Made by a program: the position numbers and the translations under genes
The notes under the pieces: generated by a model
Database searches by the model: none
Told to the model about the DNA's origin: nothing
Seen by the model: the letters and a program-made list of their open reading frames with translations, nothing else
Part shown: one piece after another, positions 16,390 through 24,218 of the stretch
How the letters are laid out: every line of letters starts with the position of its first letter
How positions within the stretch are numbered: the first letter of the stretch is position 1
Assembly (NCBI GenBank): GCA_021324135.1
Contig: JAJPJO010000537.1
Location: 1-46,205, forward strand
From: Pseudomonadota bacterium
GTDB taxonomy: Bacteria; Cyanobacteriota; Vampirovibrionia; Obscuribacterales; Obscuribacteraceae
Direction of reading: 5' to 3'
Length of the DNA: 46,205 nucleotides

Positions 16390-17223
16390 ATGCATCGATA
16401 CCCTAATCCCTTTTTGTCGTCGGTAATCGCTTTATCTGCTCTGCTTCTTACATTGGCGGCCGGCAATTCGATTTTCTTGAGCGCCCAGGCTGATGAGGAT
16501 GAGAGCGAGCCTCAAGAGAGCAAGATAATGCGCATCCAGCCTACCGGTTACAAACCGGCTCCGCCGACGGAAAAGAGCCGTGAGGGCGAAAAGTTATTCA
16601 AAGATCTGAATTGTATGCAGTGTCACTCGGAGCATAATGTCGGCGGGACCATGGGTCCCATGCTGGACGGCATTGGTGCTCGCCGCAGCCGTGAGTTTAT
16701 CGAAGCCCACCTCAGCAATTCCTCTGAGGCAAAAGCCAAGTACAAAGAGCTTGTTGGCGATGCTGCCACATGGAGCTCGCACGTGCGCATCTCGCCGGAT
16801 CACGCCGGGAAGATCGCGGAGTATCTTTTGACGGTGCCCGAGCCGGCGGGCGGATTTATCGTCCTGCCGCATATGACCAGGCTCCCGGCCGAACAACCAA
16901 CCGTCGTTCAGGACTACAAGCCGAAGCCAAAATCGGACGAGAGCGAGGCCGGTCGCAAACTCTACTTCAGCCAGGGCTGCGTAGCATGTCATTCGATCAG
17001 TAATATGGGCGGCTGGATCGGACCAAGGCTCGACGGAATCGGCGGTCGGCGCAGCAAAGAATACATCGCCTCGCACATAACCAACGCCTCGGCGCACAAA
17101 AGCGAAGTAGAAGCGACGCGCCAGAAATCGAAGATGCCGATAACCAAACTGCCTCCCCGAGAGATTGCCAGGATAACCGAGTTCCTTCTCACTCTTCCGG
17201 AAGCGAAGGACGAATCAAAATGA
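16390..17223 (+). CDS. Exported diheme cytochrome c
   Basis: 277 aa with a Sec signal peptide (cleavage after SAQA, about residue 34) and two class I cytochrome c domains. Heme-binding motifs are C75-MQ-C-H79 and C197-VA-C-H201, each followed by a GP-x-LDGIG-x-RRS block, so the domains are an internal duplication. Domain 2 has the usual axial Met in SKMPITKLPP (Met249). Domain 1 has SSHVRIS at that place, so His131 may replace Met. It should carry electrons in the periplasm. The gene overlaps the following receiver gene by 4 bp (ATGA), linking redox and signalling functions. Confidence 0.88.
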   Translation: MHRYPNPFLSSVIALSALLLTLAAGNSIFLSAQADEDESEPQESKIMRIQPTGYKPAPPTEKSREGEKLFKDLNCMQCHSEHNVGGTMGPMLDGIGARRSREFIEAHLSNSSEAKAKYKELVGDAATWSSHVRISPDHAGKIAEYLLTVPEPAGGFIVLPHMTRLPAEQPTVVQDYKPKPKSDESEAGRKLYFSQGCVACHSISNMGGWIGPRLDGIGGRRSKEYIASHITNASAHKSEVEATRQKSKMPITKLPPREIARITEFLLTLPEAKDESK

Positions 17224-17588
17224 AAATCAGCAAGATTTTGCTGGTTGACGACGATCGGCTCTGCAGGCGAATCGCTGAGATTTATCTCCGCCAAGCCGGC
17301 AAATTCGAAGTCATAGTTGCCGATTCCGGCGAGCAAGCTCTCGAGCAAGCTGAGAAGGAGCAACCTGACTTGATTTTGCTTGACACCAGGATGCCGGGAA
17401 TGGATGGGTTTACAACCTTGGTCAAATTGAGGGACAAAGCCAGCACTTGCTCTATTCCAGTGATTTTCCTGACCGCCGGAGATGTCGACAGAGAAGCAAG
17501 TCGAACATCAGGCGTACTGGGAACGATAATTAAGGGAAACATGAGCGGACTGGTCGATGCTATTAGTTCCCTCACTAAAAATCTGTGA
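17220..17588 (+). CDS. Single-domain response regulator (CheY-like)
   Basis: 122 aa comprising one receiver domain. Acidic pocket LLVDDDR (Asp10-12), phospho-acceptor Asp55 (LILLDTRMPGMDG), switch Thr in FLTAGD and Lys104 (IIKGN). All key residues are present, so it should be phosphorylatable. It is coupled by ATGA to the cytochrome gene upstream, and its stop overlaps a GTG of the phosphorelay gene downstream, so it probably passes phosphate to or from the Hpt in that protein. Confidence 0.92.
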   Translation: MKISKILLVDDDRLCRRIAEIYLRQAGKFEVIVADSGEQALEQAEKEQPDLILLDTRMPGMDGFTTLVKLRDKASTCSIPVIFLTAGDVDREASRTSGVLGTIIKGNMSGLVDAISSLTKNL

Positions 17589-17602
17589 GGCAGGAGCCGG
17601 TG

Positions 17603-19693
17603 ATGTCAGAGTCAAGTCATGAACAGTGGATTTTGGTAGTCGATGACGACGACTTCTTTCGCAATTTAATTGCCGAATTGCTCACAGCCGCAGGTCATAG
17701 TGTGCTTGGCGCCCGCAACGCGCAAGAAGCCACGAGAGCATTGGCTGCAAAACGACCGGCTCTTGTTATCGTCGACTTTCGCCTTCCTGGAGAAGACGGC
17801 GTAAGCTGGATAACCAGGATGCGCGAAGCCGGCTGGGAAACTCCTGTCGTGTTTCTCTCCGGGGCGATGCTCGACGCATTTACCTTCACAAAGTTGCGCA
17901 ACCTTTTGAAGGTCGCGCTCATTCTGCAAAAACCGATCGTTCCCGAACTCTTTCTCGAGCAGCTCGAGGGTCTGCTCCCCAACGTGCACAGGGGTGCCGC
18001 AGGAAGTGTAGAGCGGCGTCAAACTCTCGATGGAGTTGACGAGTACAGTCCTCAACAAAAAAGTCTGTCCGCCGAACTCGATCAGATGGATGAGGCTCTC
18101 TACGAAGCGAAACGACAATGCGCTCTTGAGCTGCCTGAGATGGTGCGAAGCCTGGCAGAAGCGATCCGCATGGCAAGAGATACCGGACACAACAAGACGC
18201 TCTTGCTTCAAGGCCGGGACATTGCCCACCGCATCAAGGGAACAGCAGGCACATGCGGTTTTGCCCGAGTCAGCGAAGACGCCGCCAGAGTCGAAAGATT
18301 GCTCCTCGATGTTGAGCCTGACGATAACACGATGCAGGAGATTATCTGGCTGGAAATCATCAGGCACATCGCCGACGCGGAGGCGGCGGCGGCGGAGCTG
18401 GCCGAGAGCGCCAGAGCCGGAATCATCGATCGTCCCATCAGTACAGCCGGCAAGCGTCGATCGGCGCACGCCGTTTTACTGATCACGAACAGCGACGATG
18501 CCATCGATATGAGTATGCATCTGAGCCTGAACATTGCCGAGGCGATTGTCGTCAATTCAATGCGTGATGCTCTGGTGACATTGCGCACACAGCCCTTCGA
18601 CGCCGTGATAATCGATCAACATCTCTGCGGCGAGGAAGATGTTCTGGACTTCACCAGAAGCATGCGTACGGCAACCGGACGGGAGTCACTTCCTACTGCA
18701 TTCATTGCCGGCGACAAGCAGCTTTTCGGAGCGGGCGATTTGCTTTTTCTTGGTTGCTCCATGCGCATAGAGCGACCATTGAAGTTGACCAATTTCGAAG
18801 AGTCCGTTCAAAACCTGCTTTCCCTCTATGTCCCTTGCCTGCCTCGCATTCTCACCGTCGATGATGATCCGATTTTGTCGGGATTGATCAACCGGACGCT
18901 TTCCAAAGAAAACATGATTGTGCATGAGCTGAACGATCCGATCATGATACTGGATACGGTGCAGGACTTCAAACCGGACATCATTTTGCTCGATGTAATC
19001 ATGCCCGGGTTGAGCGGCTATGACGTTTGTCGATTGCTTCGTCAGGATAAACGTTATGCTCATCTGATCATTATGTTCCTCACATCGAAGAGCGATGCCC
19101 AGGGCAGAAACTCCGCCTTCCAGGCAGGCGGGAACGATTTCCTCGCCAAACCGCTCGTCACCGCGGAGCTGATCAGAAGAGTTAAGGCGCAGGTGCAATG
19201 GTCGCCCAGCATTCGCGATCGCATCGATCGAGATCCGGAAACCGGACTTTTGCGGCGCGAAAGTTTAGAGACGGCTCTTTCTCGAATGGTGGCATCGGCG
19301 AGCGAAGATCGCCATCCCCTCAGTGTCTGCGTCATTGAGCCCGTGATCGAAACAAGCGGCAATGTGGCAGTCGAGAAAGTGCTCAGCCAGCTCGGCGGAC
19401 TCTTGCAAGTCCGCTTTCGCGCCGAGGATGTTCGTGGGCGACTGGAAGTTCCCGGCATGGCAGCACTTCTCATGCTCCTCATCGAACGGCAGCCGCGTGA
19501 GGCCGTTCTGGAAGCGATGCAATTGTTGATCGCGGAATTCGAGGCGGCCATGCAGAATTTGTATGACGACTCAATTACCGGAACAATCTCATTTGGTGTA
19601 GCGGAGCTCTTTAGAGATTCCGACGATTATTCCGAAGTCTTGCAGATTGCTTTATTGCGCTCGCGCAATGTGGAGACATCCAGCACCATATGA
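17603..19693 (+). CDS. REC-Hpt-REC-REC-degenerate GGDEF phosphorelay protein
   Basis: 696 aa from the ATG at 17603 (GGAG 7 nt upstream); a GTG at 17585 adds six residues. Order: REC1 with Asp58 (LVIVDFRLPGEDG) and Lys110; an Hpt domain with His209 (AHRIKGTAGTCGF); REC2, divergent, with Asp338 (VIIDQHLCGEED) but no acidic triad; REC3, complete, with DDD near 420 and Asp464 (IILLDVIMPGLSG); then a GGDEF-like fold (DPETGLLRRESLETAL) whose active loop reads RGRLEVPGM instead of RYGGDEF. The output domain is thus probably not a cyclase. No kinase domain is present, so an outside histidine kinase must feed it. It belongs to the cytochrome-receiver operon. Confidence 0.88.
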   Translation: MSESSHEQWILVVDDDDFFRNLIAELLTAAGHSVLGARNAQEATRALAAKRPALVIVDFRLPGEDGVSWITRMREAGWETPVVFLSGAMLDAFTFTKLRNLLKVALILQKPIVPELFLEQLEGLLPNVHRGAAGSVERRQTLDGVDEYSPQQKSLSAELDQMDEALYEAKRQCALELPEMVRSLAEAIRMARDTGHNKTLLLQGRDIAHRIKGTAGTCGFARVSEDAARVERLLLDVEPDDNTMQEIIWLEIIRHIADAEAAAAELAESARAGIIDRPISTAGKRRSAHAVLLITNSDDAIDMSMHLSLNIAEAIVVNSMRDALVTLRTQPFDAVIIDQHLCGEEDVLDFTRSMRTATGRESLPTAFIAGDKQLFGAGDLLFLGCSMRIERPLKLTNFEESVQNLLSLYVPCLPRILTVDDDPILSGLINRTLSKENMIVHELNDPIMILDTVQDFKPDIILLDVIMPGLSGYDVCRLLRQDKRYAHLIIMFLTSKSDAQGRNSAFQAGGNDFLAKPLVTAELIRRVKAQVQWSPSIRDRIDRDPETGLLRRESLETALSRMVASASEDRHPLSVCVIEPVIETSGNVAVEKVLSQLGGLLQVRFRAEDVRGRLEVPGMAALLMLLIERQPREAVLEAMQLLIAEFEAAMQNLYDDSITGTISFGVAELFRDSDDYSEVLQIALLRSRNVETSSTI

Positions 19694-19738
19694 GTTCTCA
19701 TCAACTTGTGATACCAGATTGCAATCAAACGAGGAAAA

Positions 19739-20413
19739 ATGCGCGCAAACCAGTACCGAATTAGGCCAGGGACATTCAATCGAAGTGCACTGGTGGCGAC
19801 CTTAATGATAGCGTGCCTGTCATCGACAGGATTGGCTCAGGAGAAGCGTCCTCACAATCAAGCCGAAGGTGACAATCCGGCACTCGATGAATTAGTCATA
19901 CAGGGCATCAAAAAGCCGGATGAAAAGTCGGCGGAGAAAAACTCAGCTTCCAATAAAGGGGGCGAGAGGAAGGAAGACTCTGCTCAAGACCGGAATGCGG
20001 ATCAGGCAGGCGGTCCGGCGGCCGATCCAAACTGGAGCAAGCTCGAGGGGGCGGTCGAGAAGTTGGTGATCGAATTCTATCCTAAGGCGAAAATCAAAAA
20101 GACGAAGGATCACATGCATGTCGAATACAAGTCGAGACCTTATGATGTGCCCTCCACGCACAAACAGGACATCGGTCCGGAGTGGAGTGGTATCGTATTT
20201 GATATGGAGTTGAAACAAGGGCCCTATGTAGGCGTCGATGCAGTGCCGAAAAAATTCAACGAGTATTCGTATTATGTTGTCGAGCTTTACGCGCCGTATT
20301 CAAAGAAATTCGATCGCCACCTGCTGACGAGGATTTCTTATCCTTTCGATGTTCCACCTGATTTCCTCAAGCGCTTCAAAAATCTCGTGGATGAGTTCGA
20401 TCAGTGCTTGTAG
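19739..20413 (+). CDS. Exported protein of unknown function
   Basis: 224 aa with an N-terminal signal peptide (ALVATLMIACLSSTGLAQ). A charged, disordered stretch follows (about 35-100), then a compact C-terminal domain of about 120 residues rich in Tyr and Lys (LVIEFYPKAKIKKTKDHMHV, EYSYYVVELYAPYSKKFDRH). No catalytic motif is visible and I do not recognise the family. GAGG lies 4 nt upstream of the ATG. It sits between the phosphorelay gene and tatC. Confidence 0.7.
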   Translation: MRANQYRIRPGTFNRSALVATLMIACLSSTGLAQEKRPHNQAEGDNPALDELVIQGIKKPDEKSAEKNSASNKGGERKEDSAQDRNADQAGGPAADPNWSKLEGAVEKLVIEFYPKAKIKKTKDHMHVEYKSRPYDVPSTHKQDIGPEWSGIVFDMELKQGPYVGVDAVPKKFNEYSYYVVELYAPYSKKFDRHLLTRISYPFDVPPDFLKRFKNLVDEFDQCL

Positions 20414-20488
20414 ACCGTAACAGTTGAACTAACGTTACCACGAATCGATTGGCCGGTTTGTAGCTTGCTAAAATGTAGGCAGTCTTTT

Positions 20489-21475
20489 ATGGATACTCCC
20501 AACATGTCCGAGCCAGGCAGCCAGCCACCTGCAAATACGCCACCACCTGGTGAATCACTGACGCCGGCAGGCGGCCAGGTTGAGGCGAGTCAGGATCTGG
20601 CCGAGTCGCGGGCGAAAGTGATTCCGGCCGAGGACGAATCAAGAGCTGAATTGATCCCGGCTGCAGGCGAGCCGTTCCAAACGAATCTGAGAGGAAAGTC
20701 CGCTGAAGCCGACGACGACGCCGATCCCGAGTACGAAATTGGCGATGAAAGCGAAGCCCAAGTTCACGAGGACGAGGGCGAAGGCGCGATGACTTTAGTC
20801 GAGCATTTGAGCGAATTGCGCGACCGGCTATTGCGATCGATTGTTTATATCTTCATATCATTCATGGTCTCACTGACATTCGGAAAGAACATCATTGAAT
20901 TTCTGGAAGTGCCGGCCGGCGACATGAAATTCCAGGCTCTTTCAATTGAAGAGCCGGTCATGGTCTATTTTAAGGTCGCCTTTTTTGCCGCCCTGGTATT
21001 GGCATCGCCGTTCATCCTCCTCGAGGTCGCACGTTTCGTCGCACCGGGATTGACCAGGCGGGAGAAACAGATCGTGACACCAGCTTTGGTGGGAGGCCCG
21101 GTGCTCTTCGTTGCCGGTGCCGGTTTTGCCTATTATTTCGTTTTGCCAGCCATGTTCAGGTTTTTCACTTCATTTGGCCAGGGCATATCGCCAATCAATC
21201 AGCGTCTCGACTTCTATGTCTCACTTGTATCGACGATAATGTTGTACATGGGACTCTGCTTCCAGCTGCCCATCGTCATCTTCGCCCTTTCATTCACCGG
21301 TCTTGTCACATCGGATCAGTTGATCAAATTTTGGCGCTACGCCGTCTTTGGTGCCTCAGTCATAGCGCTGGTGATCACGCCCGATCCGACTGCCTTCTCG
21401 ATGTTCATGGTGATGGGCGCATTGATTGGGCTTTATGCAGTGTCCGTCGTTTTACTCAAACTATTTGGACGCTAA
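20489..21475 (+). CDS. tatC: Sec-independent (Tat) translocase subunit TatC
   Basis: 328 aa. Residues 101-328 are TatC: MTLVEHLSELRDRLLRS, six transmembrane helices, the periplasmic EEPVMVYFKVAF segment and VITPDPTAFSM before the last helix. TatC recognises twin-arginine signal peptides and, with TatA/B, exports folded proteins. The first 100 residues are an unusual acidic, Pro-rich cytoplasmic extension that contains a near-duplicated unit (ESRAKVIPAED / ESRAELIPAAG). The ATG at 20489 is preferred over a TTG at 20465. tatA/B are not in the window. The next gene starts 5 bp after the stop. Confidence 0.93.
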   Translation: MDTPNMSEPGSQPPANTPPPGESLTPAGGQVEASQDLAESRAKVIPAEDESRAELIPAAGEPFQTNLRGKSAEADDDADPEYEIGDESEAQVHEDEGEGAMTLVEHLSELRDRLLRSIVYIFISFMVSLTFGKNIIEFLEVPAGDMKFQALSIEEPVMVYFKVAFFAALVLASPFILLEVARFVAPGLTRREKQIVTPALVGGPVLFVAGAGFAYYFVLPAMFRFFTSFGQGISPINQRLDFYVSLVSTIMLYMGLCFQLPIVIFALSFTGLVTSDQLIKFWRYAVFGASVIALVITPDPTAFSMFMVMGALIGLYAVSVVLLKLFGR

Positions 21476-21479
21476 TTGT

Positions 21480-22682
21480 ATGGATCCTTTGAGCAACGTA
21501 CCACTTTATGATCTGCAGTTGTTCCTTCTCATCCCTCTGGCAATCTTAACGATCAGGGACGCGAAAAAGAACTGGCGTCAGCTCTGGGACAACGATCTGA
21601 GCATGCAGGATCGGCAGCTGCTGCAGAGAATAAATGTGATTCTGCTGCTTCCTCTTGTGGTGCTACTGCATGAGTGCGGGCATGCAGTAGCGACGCTCTG
21701 GGCCGGAGCCCGAGTGCAGGAGTTCCACTTCGGGGGCTGGTGGGGCTATGTTGTTCCTGTCGGTAACCTGACGCCCGAGCAAGACCTGATCATCTTTCTG
21801 GCCGGAAATCTCGTTGAGGTGGTGATCGGTCTGATTGCGTTGATCGCCGCCTTGTTCATATCCTCACCACCTGTGGTGGCACTGCTCGTCTACCTCGGAT
21901 TGTATTCGATTGCCGCAACCCTGATCATTTACACGCTCATGTCCTTCGCCGGCATGTACGGCGACTGGATTGCCATCTACACCGCACCGTTGCCCGCCTG
22001 GGTGTTCACCATCGGCGTCGTTCATGGTGCAATGGTTGTCGGTCTTCTATACCTTATCTATGGCAGCGCTCCGCGAATCTGGTTCGTCGCCAAAACTCGA
22101 CCGAAGTGGGCCAAGGATTATCAGAGAGCTCAAGAGCTCGTTTCCAAGGATCCAACTGCCATAAATTATCTTAATCTGGCCTGGAATTATTACTACGTCG
22201 ACCTGGAAAAACAGTGCCGGAAGGCGCTTGAGATGGTCGCCGAGAAGGACCCGAACCTGCTTGAGAGATACATGCTGGCAGGCGTCCTCCAGCAAAGCAA
22301 GGGAGACTTCACAGGGGCGGTGCACAGCTTCGAGCAAGTCGTCGAGCGGCCCGAGGCCGACCCGGTATTGAAAACTCGCTCGCTTATGGCTATCGGACAC
22401 TGCCTCCTGGCCGAGGTCGAGCGCCAGCAAGGCGAAAAGGCGCTCACACCTGCTGCTGTCGCTCACGTGCTCGAGACATACGATCAGGCAGCAAAATTAA
22501 CTCCTCAGATTGCTGATCCGCGATTTTACAAGGCGACTGTTCTTAATAAAGTCGGTCTTCACAAAGAAGCGGAGCAAGAATTGAAGGAGCTGAGATCCTT
22601 GAAATGGTTCGACCCAGCCTTAAGCGAGCTCTTGGGCCAGGAATTCCAGGTTGCCAGGAAGTCAGATAAAGCGCAGCAATAA
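21480..22682 (+). CDS. M50-like membrane metalloprotease with C-terminal TPRs
   Basis: 400 aa from the ATG at 21480, 5 bp after tatC. The N-terminal half has about five or six transmembrane helices. One carries the zinc motif His64-Glu65-C-G-His68 (VVLLHECGHAVATLWAGA), typical of site-2-type (M50) intramembrane proteases, followed by FLAGNLVEVVIGL, a likely second metal or fold motif. The C-terminal half (about 215-400) is TPR-like (AINYLNLAWNYYYVDLEK, RYMLAGVLQQSKGDFTGAVH). Cleavage of membrane proteins is inferred from the motif and the substrate is unknown. A related but motif-less gene follows. Confidence 0.75.
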   Translation: MDPLSNVPLYDLQLFLLIPLAILTIRDAKKNWRQLWDNDLSMQDRQLLQRINVILLLPLVVLLHECGHAVATLWAGARVQEFHFGGWWGYVVPVGNLTPEQDLIIFLAGNLVEVVIGLIALIAALFISSPPVVALLVYLGLYSIAATLIIYTLMSFAGMYGDWIAIYTAPLPAWVFTIGVVHGAMVVGLLYLIYGSAPRIWFVAKTRPKWAKDYQRAQELVSKDPTAINYLNLAWNYYYVDLEKQCRKALEMVAEKDPNLLERYMLAGVLQQSKGDFTGAVHSFEQVVERPEADPVLKTRSLMAIGHCLLAEVERQQGEKALTPAAVAHVLETYDQAAKLTPQIADPRFYKATVLNKVGLHKEAEQELKELRSLKWFDPALSELLGQEFQVARKSDKAQQ

Positions 22683-22782
22683 AAATCTCTCAGGCTTGTC
22701 ATGTTAGGCGCCCATATAATGTCAAGCTCGAATTGAAGCTGTACTAATTGAATCCTGGCATTCCGAAATACGAGTCCTTCTC

Positions 22783-24018
22783 ATGGTTTTTCCAGATCCG
22801 AATAATTTCGCTTTGTGGTGCATTTCCGGCGTCTCTCTCCTGGTTGCACTGGACACCGCCGTGCGCCTGTGGACCGAGCGCCAGTGCATGAGCAAAGACG
22901 ATCTCACCGATGAAGATCGTGCCATGGTGTGGCGCATCGTCATATTCTTGATCTTTCCGCTGCTCACATTCATCGAATTGCGCAGCACGATCATTGCTTG
23001 CGATTTCTTCGGCGGCAGCGTCGACGACTGGCGTTATGGTCTCATGTGGTTTGAAGCCACGCCGCGCGATCTGGCACCACAACTGCTGATTCCTGCTCTC
23101 TTCACCGGCGAAATCGTGCAGGGCTTGTTTGCTCTCTGCCTGCTTCCGGCGTTGATCTTCAGACCGCATCCGTTTCTAGCCACGCTCATCGGTTACACCG
23201 TCAGCTTTATATTCGCCCTCAATCTCATCGTCGAGCCGGTCTTGGCCAGCACCGGTCTGGCCGGTTCGAAATGGCAACTGGCTATGAATCAGGGCGCCGC
23301 CGATCAACTGGTGCCACTACTGCTGGTGCATGCCGTCGTGGCACTGATATTTGTCTGCCTGGTGCGGAACAATTACGTGCGCATGTGGTTCTCTCATCTT
23401 ACAAGACCAGAGGCGAGCGAGCGTTTGCAAGCAGCGATCGTAGACTATCGCGTCAATCCGCAGAGCGCGCGACTGACATGCCGGCTTGGCTTGATGTATG
23501 ACAGAGCCGGGCTGCGACGTCAGGCGAAACGGCAGCTGAAGCTATTGAAGAAAAACTATAGAGAATCCATCTACACATCCTTCCTTGATGCTTTGATGTC
23601 TTACAAGCGACGCCGCTTCGAGCTGTCCACCCGGCAGTTTGTCCACACATCCAACTTCCCTGAAATAGACGGCGAACTCAAAGCCAGTCTTTTAGCTGCT
23701 GCGGCTTGCTCGGCTTTTGCATCCGGCGACACCGTCGGAGCCCTCAATCTATCGGAGCGGGCGCTGGAGTTCGATGAAGCCTCGATCGTCGCCCGCATGG
23801 TGAAAGTTGACGCCTTCCTCAAATTGGGGCGCAAAGAGCAGGCGGCCGAGGAGATCCTTGTAGCGATGCACTCCGGCATGGCGCTTGATCTGGAGAACAA
23901 GATCCCGCTGGACATGGACAGAACCTTTGAGGCCATCGCCTTGATTGAAGAATCAAGACGCAATCAAAGGATGCTCGAGCTGCAAGAAGCTCATGCCGAA
24001 GCTGAACGTCTGCATTGA
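22783..24018 (+). CDS. Motif-less paralogue of the M50-like/TPR protein
   Basis: 411 aa with the same plan as the preceding gene: several transmembrane helices in residues 1-200, then RMWFSHLTRP (compare RIWFVAKTRP) and a TPR-rich C-terminal half (SARLTCRLGLMYDRAGLRRQ, EQAAEEILVAM). At the place of HECGH the sequence is IELRST (PLLTFIELRST against PLVVLLHECGH), so the zinc ligands and the Glu are lost. It is probably a tandem-duplicated pseudoprotease, perhaps a regulator of its neighbour. The gap to the upstream gene is 100 bp. Confidence 0.7.
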   Translation: MVFPDPNNFALWCISGVSLLVALDTAVRLWTERQCMSKDDLTDEDRAMVWRIVIFLIFPLLTFIELRSTIIACDFFGGSVDDWRYGLMWFEATPRDLAPQLLIPALFTGEIVQGLFALCLLPALIFRPHPFLATLIGYTVSFIFALNLIVEPVLASTGLAGSKWQLAMNQGAADQLVPLLLVHAVVALIFVCLVRNNYVRMWFSHLTRPEASERLQAAIVDYRVNPQSARLTCRLGLMYDRAGLRRQAKRQLKLLKKNYRESIYTSFLDALMSYKRRRFELSTRQFVHTSNFPEIDGELKASLLAAAACSAFASGDTVGALNLSERALEFDEASIVARMVKVDAFLKLGRKEQAAEEILVAMHSGMALDLENKIPLDMDRTFEAIALIEESRRNQRMLELQEAHAEAERLH

Positions 24019-24218
24019 TCTAATTAGCAAAAACTAACATTGAAATGAACAATCAAGAGACCTCATTGCACAGTCGAGCCAAACGAGCACCAATTGGCTG
24101 GCTTGAGCGGGTCAATACGTGGAAACCCCATTTAGGCATCGTATATCCAGTGATTTTGCGCATTTTGCCCATTTTGCCCGCGCGCCCAATACATCTATAA
24201 TTCTGGCGCTAGAGGTTG

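Noticed and set aside
24119..24200. Another repeat copy upstream of the diguanylate cyclase (GGCATCGTAT ... GATTTTG)
   Set aside because: Resemblance limited to short words; no hairpin arms.
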